From Bradyrhizobium macuxiense (GTDB taxonomy: Bacteria; Pseudomonadota; Alphaproteobacteria; Rhizobiales; Xanthobacteraceae), in NCBI RefSeq assembly GCF_007993935.1, contig NZ_VITY01000017.1:1-64000 (forward strand): DNA of 64,000 bases, written 5' to 3'. How positions within the stretch are numbered: the first letter of the stretch is position 1; every line of letters starts with the position of its first letter. The translations under genes were made by a program, and so were the position numbers. The notes under the pieces were generated by a model, which was not told where the DNA came from, searched no databases, and saw nothing but the letters and a program-made list of their open reading frames with translations. Positions 8,459 through 16,508 of this stretch are shown here, in pieces.

Positions 8459-8674
8459 CGCGCGGCGTGCGCCGCAACGCGTCATAAAAATGTGCTGAGT
8501 TCGGGGTCTGCTCGCACCCGCGTCCGAGGGGATCGAACTGTTGTGAATGGCGTTATCCCTTGGGAATGCTGATATTCCGCCCGGGCCCCCAGCCATGTTG
8601 ACAATCCTCCTCCGCCCCCGAAAGCTGCCCGGGAACCCAAAAATCGACCCTCGATCGAACGAGAACAGGCACCC

Positions 8675-11521
8675 ATGAACCCCGTCAAAGCACTCGAAAA
8701 TCACCGCCAGGCCGTCTGGCTGGACTTCCTCGCCCGCGGCTTCGTCGCCAAGGGGGACCTGAAGCGGTTGATCGAGACCGACGGCGTCAAGGGCGTCACC
8801 TCCAACCCCTCGATCTTCGAGAAGGCGATCGGCTCGTCGGACGAGTATGACGGGGCGATCGGCCAGGCCCTCAAGAAGGGCGACCGCTCGGTCGCCGACC
8901 TGTTCGAGCATCTTGCCGTCGCGGACATCCAGCATGCCGCCGACGTGCTGCGCCCGGTCTATGACCACAGCCATGGCGGCGACGGCTTTGTCAGCCTCGA
9001 AGTGTCGCCGTACCTTGCGATGGACACCAAGGGCACGATCGCGGAGGCCGAGCGGCTCTGGAAGGACGTCCACCGCAAGAACCTGATGGTCAAGGTGCCG
9101 GCAACGCCGGAGGGCCTGCCGGCGATCGAGTATCTGACCGGCGAAGGCATCAGCATCAACATCACGCTGCTGTTCTCGCAGGAGGTCTACCGCCAGGTCG
9201 CCGAGGCCTATCTGAAGGGCCTCGAGAAGTACGTCGCCAAGGGCGGCGATCCCTCCCATGTCGCGAGCGTCGCGAGCTTCTTCGTCAGCCGCATCGACAC
9301 CGCCGTCGACAAGCAGCTCGACGAGAAGATCGCGCGCGCCAACGACCCCTCCGAGAAGGAGCGGCTCGCCGCGCTGAAGGGCAAGGTCGCGATCGCCAAC
9401 GCAAAACTCGCCTACCAGGACTACAAGCGCCTGTTCGCAGGCAGCCGCTGGGACAAGCTCGCCGCCAAGGGCGCCAAGCCGCAGCGGCTGCTGTGGGCGT
9501 CGACCGGCACCAAGAACAAGGACTACAGCGACGTGCTCTATGTCGAGGAGCTGATCGGCCCCGACACCGTCAACACCGTGCCGCCGGCAACGCTCGACGC
9601 CTTCCGCGACCACGGCAAGCTCCGCGACAGCCTCGAGGAGAATGTCGAGGACGCCCGCCGCGTGCTGGAGGAGCTGGAGAAGTCCGGCATCTCGCTCGAT
9701 GCGATCACCGAGGAGCTGGTCAAGGACGGCGTCAAGCTGTTCGCCGACGCCGCCGACAAGCTGTACGGCGCGGTCGCCCACAAGCGCGCCAGCTCGCTCG
9801 GCGGCGGCATCGACCACCAGAAGCTGGCGCTCGGCGCCGGCATCGAGAAGGCGGTCGAGAAGAGCACCGAGGAATGGCGCGCCTCGGCCAAGATCCGCAG
9901 GCTTTGGCACAAGGACAAGTCGGTCTGGACCGGCGATGACGAGGACAAATGGCTGGGCTGGCTGACAAGCGCCGCCTCCGCCGACGTCGCCGACTACGAG
10001 GATTTCGCGCAGCGCGTGAAGGGCCAGAGCTTCACCGACGCGGTCGTGCTCGGCATGGGCGGCTCGAGCCTCGGCCCGGAGGTGCTGGCGCAAACCTTCC
10101 CGCACCGGTCCGGCTTCCCGCGGCTGCACGTGCTCGACTCCACCGATCCGGCGCAGGTGCGCGCGATGGAGGAGTATGTCGACATCGCCAAGACGCTGTT
10201 CATCGTCTCCTCCAAGTCCGGCGGCACCACCGAGCCGAACGTGATGAAGGACTATTTCTTCGATCGGGTGGCGAAAGCGATCGGCAAGGACAAGGCCGGC
10301 CACCGCTTCATCGCGGTGACCGATCCGGGCTCCTCGCTGCAGAAGGTCGCGATCAAGCAGGGCTTTGCCCGGATCTTCTACGGGGATCCTGCGATCGGCG
10401 GCCGCTATTCGGTGCTGTCGCCGTTCGGCCTGGTGCCGGCGGCGGCCGCGGGCATCGACGTCCGCAGCCTGCTCGGCCATACGCTCGCCATGGTGCGTTC
10501 CTGCGGCGCCGACGTGCCGCCGCAGGAGAACCCGGGCGTCCAGCTCGGGCTGGCGATGGGCATCGCCGGGCTCGAAGGCCGCGACAAGGTGACGATCTTC
10601 GCCTCCCCGGATGTCGCCGATTTCGGCGCCTGGGCCGAGCAGCTGATCGCGGAATCGACCGGCAAGGACGGCAAGGGCCTGATCCCGATCGAGGGCGAGA
10701 CGATCGGCGACGCCGCGGTCTACGGCAATGACCGCTTCTTCATCGATCTGCGCACCGAAAGCGAGAGCGACGCCGCGCATGAGGCAAAGCTCGCGGCGCT
10801 CGAGGCCGCCGGCCATCCGGTGGTCCGGATCGTGATGAAGTCGATCGACCATATCGGCCAGGAGTTCTTCCGCTTCGAGATCGCGACCGCGGTCGCGGGC
10901 TCGATCCTCGGCATCAATCCGTTCAACCAGCCCGACGTCGAGGCCGCCAAGATCAAGACCCGCGAGCTGACGGCGGCGTTCGAGAAGACCGGATCGCTGC
11001 CGGCGGAAGAGCCGGTGGTGTCGGCGGACGGGGTCGATCTCTTCACCGACGCGCAGAACGCCGAGGACCTGCGCAAGGCCGGCGCCAATGGCGACCTCAA
11101 TTCCTGGATCAAGGCGCACCTCTCGCGCTCCGGCCGCGGCGACTACGTCGCCCTGCTCGCCTATATCGAGCGCGACGGCGACACCATCGACGCCTTGCAG
11201 GCGATGCGGCTGAAGCTGCGCGACGCCAAACACCTTGCGACCTGCGCCGAGTTCGGCCCGCGCTTCCTGCATTCGACCGGACAGGCCTACAAGGGCGGGC
11301 CCGACAGCGGCGTGTTCCTGCAGGTCACGACCGACGATAGCCAGGACCTGCCGGTGCCGGGCCAGAAGGCGAGCTTCGGCGTCATCAAGGCGGCGCAGGC
11401 GCGCGGCGATTTCGACGTGCTCACCGAGCGCGGCCGGCGGGCGTTGCGCGTGCATCTCAAGGGCGACCTCAGCTCCGGGCTTGCAGCACTCGATGCCGCG
11501 ATCTCGGCCGCACTGAACTGA
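8675..11521 (+). CDS. tal-pgi: Bifunctional transaldolase / glucose-6-phosphate isomerase
   Basis: The 948-residue protein joins two sugar-phosphate enzymes. Residues 1 to about 370 are transaldolase: TSNPSIF at 42-48 and the Schiff-base lysine K140 in KVPAT, as in TalB-like enzymes. From about 380 onward it is glucose-6-phosphate isomerase, with GMGGSSLGPE near 458 and the sugar-binding loop SSKSGGTTE near 512. The fusion would interconvert pentose, sedoheptulose and hexose phosphates in the cytoplasm, linking the non-oxidative pentose phosphate pathway to glucose-6-phosphate for Zwf. Such fusions are known in Rhizobiales and some other bacteria. It opens a cluster with gnd 12 bases downstream. 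Confidence 0.95.
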   Translation: MNPVKALENHRQAVWLDFLARGFVAKGDLKRLIETDGVKGVTSNPSIFEKAIGSSDEYDGAIGQALKKGDRSVADLFEHLAVADIQHAADVLRPVYDHSHGGDGFVSLEVSPYLAMDTKGTIAEAERLWKDVHRKNLMVKVPATPEGLPAIEYLTGEGISINITLLFSQEVYRQVAEAYLKGLEKYVAKGGDPSHVASVASFFVSRIDTAVDKQLDEKIARANDPSEKERLAALKGKVAIANAKLAYQDYKRLFAGSRWDKLAAKGAKPQRLLWASTGTKNKDYSDVLYVEELIGPDTVNTVPPATLDAFRDHGKLRDSLEENVEDARRVLEELEKSGISLDAITEELVKDGVKLFADAADKLYGAVAHKRASSLGGGIDHQKLALGAGIEKAVEKSTEEWRASAKIRRLWHKDKSVWTGDDEDKWLGWLTSAASADVADYEDFAQRVKGQSFTDAVVLGMGGSSLGPEVLAQTFPHRSGFPRLHVLDSTDPAQVRAMEEYVDIAKTLFIVSSKSGGTTEPNVMKDYFFDRVAKAIGKDKAGHRFIAVTDPGSSLQKVAIKQGFARIFYGDPAIGGRYSVLSPFGLVPAAAAGIDVRSLLGHTLAMVRSCGADVPPQENPGVQLGLAMGIAGLEGRDKVTIFASPDVADFGAWAEQLIAESTGKDGKGLIPIEGETIGDAAVYGNDRFFIDLRTESESDAAHEAKLAALEAAGHPVVRIVMKSIDHIGQEFFRFEIATAVAGSILGINPFNQPDVEAAKIKTRELTAAFEKTGSLPAEEPVVSADGVDLFTDAQNAEDLRKAGANGDLNSWIKAHLSRSGRGDYVALLAYIERDGDTIDALQAMRLKLRDAKHLATCAEFGPRFLHSTGQAYKGGPDSGVFLQVTTDDSQDLPVPGQKASFGVIKAAQARGDFDVLTERGRRALRVHLKGDLSSGLAALDAAISAALN

Positions 11522-11533
11522 CGGAGGCGCGCG

Positions 11534-12517
11534 ATGCAACTCGGCATGATCGGCCTCGGGCGGATGGGCGGCAACATCGTCCGCCGCCTGATGGGCAACG
11601 GCCACACCACCGTGGTCTACGACAAGGACCCCAAGGCGGTCGCCGCGCTGGTCGCGGACAACGCCACCGGCGCCTCGTCGCTGGAGGATTTCGTCCTCAA
11701 GCTGCAAGCGCCGCGCACCGCCTGGGTGATGCTGCCGGCCGGCAAGATCACGGAAGCCACCATCGAGGCGCTCGCCAAGCTGATGCAGCCCGGCGACGTC
11801 ATCATCGACGGCGGCAACACCTTCTGGCAGGACGACGTCCGCCGCGGCAAGGCGCTGCGGGAGCGCGGGCTGCATTACGTCGACGTCGGCACCAGCGGCG
11901 GCATCTGGGGCATCGAGCGCGGCTACTGCATGATGATCGGCGGCGACAAGGCCGTGGTCGACCGGCTCGACCCGATCTTCAAGACGCTGGCGCCCGGCAT
12001 CGGCGACATCCCGCGCACCCAAGGCCGCGAGGGCCGCGACCCGCGCATCGAGCAGGGCTACATCCATGCCGGTCCCATCGGCGCCGGGCATTTCGTCAAG
12101 ATGATCCACAACGGCATCGAATACGGCCTGATGCAGGCCTATGCCGAGGGCTTCGACATCCTGAAGAACGCCAATATCGAGGCGCTGCCGGCGGACCATC
12201 GCTTCGATCTCGACATCGCCGACATCGCCGAAGTCTGGCGGCGCGGCAGCGTGATCCCGTCCTGGCTGCTCGACCTCACCGCCTCGGCGCTGGCGCAGAA
12301 CCACACGCTCGACAATTACTCCGGCTTCGTCGAGGATTCCGGCGAAGGCCGCTGGACCGTCAATGCCGCGGTCGACGAGGCGGTGCCGGCCGAAGTGCTG
12401 ACGGCCGCGCTCTACACCCGCTTCCGTTCGCGCAAGGATCACACCTTCGCGGAGAAGATCCTCTCGGCGATGCGCGCAGGCTTTGGCGGCCACAAGGAGC
12501 CGCCGAAGAAGGCTTAA
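11534..12517 (+). CDS. gnd: 6-phosphogluconate dehydrogenase, short decarboxylating type
   Basis: This 327-residue enzyme oxidises and decarboxylates 6-phosphogluconate to ribulose-5-phosphate. It is the short (about 300-330 residue) GndA/YqeC class rather than the 470-residue E. coli form. The Rossmann motif GLGRMG is at residues 7-12, and the catalytic lysine and asparagine occur in KMIHNGIEYG near 195. The second beta strand ends in YD (D30) rather than the Asn-Arg of NADP enzymes, which suggests NAD+ preference; this is inference. GGAGG precedes the ATG. It lies between tal-pgi and zwf in one operon. Confidence 0.93.
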   Translation: MQLGMIGLGRMGGNIVRRLMGNGHTTVVYDKDPKAVAALVADNATGASSLEDFVLKLQAPRTAWVMLPAGKITEATIEALAKLMQPGDVIIDGGNTFWQDDVRRGKALRERGLHYVDVGTSGGIWGIERGYCMMIGGDKAVVDRLDPIFKTLAPGIGDIPRTQGREGRDPRIEQGYIHAGPIGAGHFVKMIHNGIEYGLMQAYAEGFDILKNANIEALPADHRFDLDIADIAEVWRRGSVIPSWLLDLTASALAQNHTLDNYSGFVEDSGEGRWTVNAAVDEAVPAEVLTAALYTRFRSRKDHTFAEKILSAMRAGFGGHKEPPKKA

Positions 12518-12585
12518 CAGCGTTGCGAAGTGGGCACCGGCTCGCGTGAAGAAAGCGCGTCTAGAAGTTTACCACGGAAGGTCAC

Positions 12586-14079
12586 GTGCAGAAGAAACCC
12601 GATCCTTGCTCCTTCATCATCTTCGGCGCCACCGGTGATCTGACGCACCGGCTGGTCATCCCGGCGCTCTACAATCTCGCCGCCGGCAACCTGCTGCCGG
12701 ACAAATTCTGCGTCGTCGGCATCGCCCGCAAGGGCATGTCGAGCGACCAGATGAAGGACAGCCTGCTGCAGGGGCTGCGCAAATTCGCGACCCGCCCCGT
12801 GGATGAAGCAGTCGTCACACGGCTGTTCGAATGCGTCACCTCGATCGAGGCCGATCCGGGCGATCCCCCCTCGTTCGATGCCATGAACGAACGGCTCGAC
12901 AAGCTCGAGACCGCGCGCGGCACCGGCGGCAACCGGCTCTTCTATCTCGCGACCCCGCCAAAGGCCTTCCTGCCGATCAGCGAGCAGCTCGGACGCACCG
13001 GCATGCTGGAGGAGAACGGCGCCTGGCGGCGGCTGATCGTCGAAAAGCCGTTCGGCACCGATCTGCCTTCGGCCAGGGCGCTGAATTCAGCGCTGCTGAA
13101 GCTGATGGACGAGCACCAGATCTACCGGATTGATCATTACCTCGGCAAGGAAACCGTCCAGAACATCCTGGTGCTGCGCTTCGCCAACGGCATGTTCGAG
13201 CCGATCTGGAATCGCAACCATATCGACCACGTGCAGATCACGGTGGACGAGAAGCTCGGCGTCGGCCATCGCGGCAGCTTCTACGACTCGACCGGCGCGC
13301 TGCGCGACATGGTGCCGAACCATCTGTTCCAGCTGCTGTCGCTGGTGACGATGGAGCCGCCAGCGCGCTTCGATGCCCATGCGGTGCGCTCGGAGAAGGC
13401 CGAGGTGCTGAGCGCGATCCAGACCCAGACCGAGCAGGAGGCGCTATACAACTCGGTACGCGGCCAGTATCGCGGCGGCCGGATCGGCGACAACGACATC
13501 GTAGACTATCTGAAGACACCCGACGTCAGGCCCGACAGTTCGACCGAGACCTATGCCGCGCTGAAGCTGACCATCGACAATTGGCGCTGGGCCGGCGTCC
13601 CGTTCTATTTGCGCACCGGCAAGGCGCTGACCAGCAAGCGCACCGAGATCGCGATCAAGTTCAAGCAGGCGCCGTTCGCCATGTTCCGCGACACCGCGGT
13701 CGACCGCCTGTCGCAGAATTACCTGGTCATCTCCACCGAACCGACCGAAGGCATCGAGCTGCAGTTCAACACCAAGGTGCCGGGCCCGGCGATCAACATC
13801 GATGGCGTCGAGATGAAGTTCCGCTACAAGGACTACTTCAAGGCCGAGCCGTCGACCGGCTACGAGACGCTGATCTACGACTGCATGATCGGCGACAATC
13901 TCTTGTTCCAGCGCGCCGACAGCGTCGAGGCCGGATGGCAGGCGGTGCAGCCGTTCATCGATGCCTGGAAGAGCGCCGGCGGCCGCGGCCTGCAACCCTA
14001 CAAGGCCGGCAGCGAAGGCCCGGAGGCGGCCAACGCGCTGCTGACGCGCGACGGCCGCAGCTGGCGAAAGCTGGGCTGA
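12586..14079 (+). CDS. zwf: Glucose-6-phosphate dehydrogenase
   Basis: The 497-residue product oxidises glucose-6-phosphate to 6-phosphogluconolactone, the entry step of the oxidative pentose phosphate and Entner-Doudoroff routes. The coenzyme loop GATGDL is at residues 14-19 and the substrate/catalytic signature RIDHYLGKE starts near residue 181. The start is GTG at 12586, with GGAAGG upstream; no ATG fits. Length is normal. It is followed 2 bases later by pgl, the next enzyme in the path. Confidence 0.96.
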   Translation: MQKKPDPCSFIIFGATGDLTHRLVIPALYNLAAGNLLPDKFCVVGIARKGMSSDQMKDSLLQGLRKFATRPVDEAVVTRLFECVTSIEADPGDPPSFDAMNERLDKLETARGTGGNRLFYLATPPKAFLPISEQLGRTGMLEENGAWRRLIVEKPFGTDLPSARALNSALLKLMDEHQIYRIDHYLGKETVQNILVLRFANGMFEPIWNRNHIDHVQITVDEKLGVGHRGSFYDSTGALRDMVPNHLFQLLSLVTMEPPARFDAHAVRSEKAEVLSAIQTQTEQEALYNSVRGQYRGGRIGDNDIVDYLKTPDVRPDSSTETYAALKLTIDNWRWAGVPFYLRTGKALTSKRTEIAIKFKQAPFAMFRDTAVDRLSQNYLVISTEPTEGIELQFNTKVPGPAINIDGVEMKFRYKDYFKAEPSTGYETLIYDCMIGDNLLFQRADSVEAGWQAVQPFIDAWKSAGGRGLQPYKAGSEGPEAANALLTRDGRSWRKLG

Positions 14080-14081
14080 CC

Positions 14082-14834
14082 ATGACCACGAACGGCGAGC
14101 GCAAGATCATCACAGTCGCCGATCCGGCGGCGCTGGCGAAGACGGCCGCCGAGCGGGTGATCGCAAGGGTCGACGAAAACCCCGGCCGGATCGCGATCTG
14201 CCTGACCGGCGGCTCCAGCCCGAAGGCGCTCTACCAGCTGCTGGCGACGCCGGACTATCGCGCGCGGATTCCGTGGGACCGCATCGACTGGTTCATCGGC
14301 GACGAGCGCCTGGTGCCGCGCAAGGACAAGCTGCACAATATGAGCATGGCGCGCGAGGCCTTCCTCGACCGCTGCGCCCCGGCCGCCAATGTCCACCCGA
14401 TCGCAACCGACACCGCCGATCTCAGGGATCCCGACGTCAGCGCGGCGCTGTATGAGAACGAGCTGATGGCGTTCTACGGCGCCGAACAGCTCGATCCGAA
14501 GCGGCCGCTGTTCGACCTGGTGCTGATGGGCATCGGCCCCGACGGCCACACCGCCTCGCTGTTTCCGGGCTATCCGGCGGTCGAGGAAACCCAGCGCTGG
14601 GTGGTCGGGGTGCCCAAGGCCAATGTCGAGCCGTTCGTGCCGCGTGTCTCCTTGACCCTGCCCGCCCTCGCCTCCTGCCGCGAGATGCTGTTCGAGGTGT
14701 CAGGTGAAAACAAGCGCGCGATCTTGACGCGCCTGTTCGCAGGCGAGAACCTGCCGGCAAACCGCGCGCGATCGCTGGGCGAAACCGTCTGGCTGATCGA
14801 TCAGGCGGCGCTGCCGGAGGATTTTCGTGGGTGA
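14082..14834 (+). CDS. pgl: 6-phosphogluconolactonase
   Basis: This 250-residue enzyme hydrolyses 6-phosphogluconolactone to 6-phosphogluconate. It is of the DevB/NagB-fold type: phosphate-binding loop LTGGSSPKALY near 40-50, GDERLVP at 73-79, and LMGIGPDGHTASLFPG near 150-165. It begins 2 bases after the zwf stop, so the two are surely translated from one message. The 3' end runs into a 13-bp tandem repeat that precedes gntK. Confidence 0.95.
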   Translation: MTTNGERKIITVADPAALAKTAAERVIARVDENPGRIAICLTGGSSPKALYQLLATPDYRARIPWDRIDWFIGDERLVPRKDKLHNMSMAREAFLDRCAPAANVHPIATDTADLRDPDVSAALYENELMAFYGAEQLDPKRPLFDLVLMGIGPDGHTASLFPGYPAVEETQRWVVGVPKANVEPFVPRVSLTLPALASCREMLFEVSGENKRAILTRLFAGENLPANRARSLGETVWLIDQAALPEDFRG

Positions 14835-14869
14835 TATTCTTGGATGATTTTCTTGGGTGACTTTCTTGG
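14831..14869 (+). repeat. Three 13-bp tandem units at the gntK start
   Basis: gtgatattcttgg, atgattttcttgg and gtgactttcttgg follow head to tail at 14831-14843, 14844-14856 and 14857-14869. The first overlaps the pgl stop and the third contains the proposed GTG start of gntK. Each unit begins with a possible start codon, but because 13 is not a multiple of three they fall in three different frames. Confidence 0.7.
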
Positions 14870-15390
14870 GTGACGGGCAAAATCCCTGCGCACTGGTCGT
14901 GATGGGCGTCTCCGGCTCGGGCAAGAGCACCATCGCCGACCGCCTCGCGATCCGGATCGGCTGGCGCTTCGAGGACGGCGACAGCTTTCATCCGCCGAGC
15001 AATGTCGCCAAGATGCATTCCGGCCAGCCGCTCACCGACGAGGACCGCTGGCCCTGGCTGCGCGCGATCGCCGCCGAGATCGACCGCACCTGCGGCACCC
15101 GCGAGCGCGCCGTCATCGCCTGCTCCGCGCTGAAGCGCACCTATCGCGACATCCTGGTGCACGGCCGCGACGATATCCGCATCATCTTCCTCGACGGCAC
15201 ACAGGAGCTGATCGCGACACGGCTGGCCGCGCGGAAGGACCATTTCATGCCGCCGGGACTGCTCGCCAGCCAGTTCAAGACGCTGGAGCCGCCGACGCCG
15301 GACGAACGCCCGATCACGGTCGCGATCGACCGCTCCGTCGACACCATCATCGAAGACATCGTCACTCAATTGAAGCTGGACCGTCCATGA
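14857..15390 (+). CDS. gntK: Gluconokinase
   Basis: The 177-residue product is a P-loop gluconate kinase of the GntK/GntV type, phosphorylating gluconate to 6-phosphogluconate. The Walker A motif GVSGSGKST is at residues 17-25, followed by the family pattern EDGDSFHPPSN and CSALKRTYRD. Adding 6-phosphogluconate from gluconate fits the zwf-pgl-gnd operon. The start is uncertain: GTG at 14857 or TTG at 14866, both within the 13-bp repeat, with no strong ribosome site. Its stop overlaps the next gene's ATG (ATGA at 15387). Confidence 0.9.
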   Translation: MTFLGDGQNPCALVVMGVSGSGKSTIADRLAIRIGWRFEDGDSFHPPSNVAKMHSGQPLTDEDRWPWLRAIAAEIDRTCGTRERAVIACSALKRTYRDILVHGRDDIRIIFLDGTQELIATRLAARKDHFMPPGLLASQFKTLEPPTPDERPITVAIDRSVDTIIEDIVTQLKLDRP

Positions 15391-16190
15391 ACCGTATCGC
15401 CCTTGTCGTGTCCGACGTCGACGGCACGCTGCTCACCAAGGACAAGACCCTGACCGACGGCGCCGGGGCTGCGGTGCGCAGGCTGCATGAGGCCGGCATC
15501 GGCTTCACCATCGTCTCCAGCCGGCCGACGATCGGGATGGGCTTTCTGATCGCGCCGCTCGACATCACGCTGCCGATCGGCGCCTTCAACGGCTCTTCGA
15601 TCGTCGACCCGCAATTGAAGCCGCTCGAACAGCATTTGATCCCCGCGGCGATCGCAAAGCGCAGCATCGACCTGCTTCGCGAGCGCGGCATCGACATTTG
15701 GCTGTTCACCAACGACCGCTGGCTGACCCGAAATCCTGACGGCGAGTACAACGCGCACGAAAAGCTCGCGATCAAGCATGATCCGACCATCGTGAGCGAT
15801 TTCACGCCATATCTCGGCCAGGCCTGCAAGATCGTCGGCGCGAGTTCGGATGCGGCCCTGCTGCAGCGCTGCGAGGCTGACATGCAGCAGATGGTCGGCA
15901 ATGATGCGACCGCGGTGCGTTCGCAGACCTACTATCTCGACGTCACCCCGCCCGGCCACGACAAGGGCACCTTCGTCGCGGGCATCGCCAAGCGCCTCGG
16001 CGTGTCGCTGGAGAATGTCGCCACGATCGGCGACATGCAGAATGATCTGCCGATGTTCGCAAGAAGCGGCGTCTCGTTCGCGATGGGCAATGCCAGCGAT
16101 GACGTGAAGGCGCGCGCCACGCATGTCACCGAAACCAACGAGCACGACGGCTTCGCGCGCGCGATGGACACGGTGCTGCAGCTTCGCTGA
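15387..16190 (+). CDS. HAD-superfamily sugar-phosphate phosphatase (Cof type)
   Basis: This 267-residue protein is a HAD hydrolase of the IIB (Cof/YbiV) class, which removes phosphate from sugar phosphates or similar molecules. The nucleophile motif DVDGT is at 10-14, the conserved serine lies in TIVSSRP, and GDMQND with a preceding lysine (HDKGTF) gives motifs III and IV. The substrate cannot be told from sequence. It overlaps gntK by four bases and ends the pentose phosphate operon, so a role in hexose or gluconate phosphate balance is likely. Confidence 0.85.
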   Translation: MNRIALVVSDVDGTLLTKDKTLTDGAGAAVRRLHEAGIGFTIVSSRPTIGMGFLIAPLDITLPIGAFNGSSIVDPQLKPLEQHLIPAAIAKRSIDLLRERGIDIWLFTNDRWLTRNPDGEYNAHEKLAIKHDPTIVSDFTPYLGQACKIVGASSDAALLQRCEADMQQMVGNDATAVRSQTYYLDVTPPGHDKGTFVAGIAKRLGVSLENVATIGDMQNDLPMFARSGVSFAMGNASDDVKARATHVTETNEHDGFARAMDTVLQLR

Positions 16191-16508
16191 AGGGTTCGGA
16201 CGATCACCCGCTCCGCGCGATCGAACGCGGGCGGCGGCGTGATCGCCATTCCTGCCCGTCACATCCGATCCGAGTCACATTGATCATGTGATCGCATCAC
16301 ACTGATCACGCGGCCATTTGTCGCGGCGATGTCTGCCGCCCGGTCAGCCCCGCTCCACTCGACCGATCCATCGGCAGTCAATTTCGTACGCCCTTCCTTC
16401 ACGTTCGCGCGCGACCGCCCGCATCCAGGAATTTTTCAGGAGGCAACCGATCACATCAATTCGGCGAGTCCGGCCTGGGACACGCCAATATTGACTGGAG
16501 TGCAATTC

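Noticed and set aside
8598..8603. TTGACA as a -35 box for tal-pgi
   Set aside because: No reasonable -10 sequence lies at 16-18 bases, so it was not called as a promoter.
8279..12493. 1404-codon open frame on the minus strand opposite tal-pgi and gnd
   Set aside because: It is exactly antisense to clearly recognised enzymes, has low-complexity Arg/Asp/Leu-rich composition and no ribosome site or domain. High-GC third positions create such shadows.
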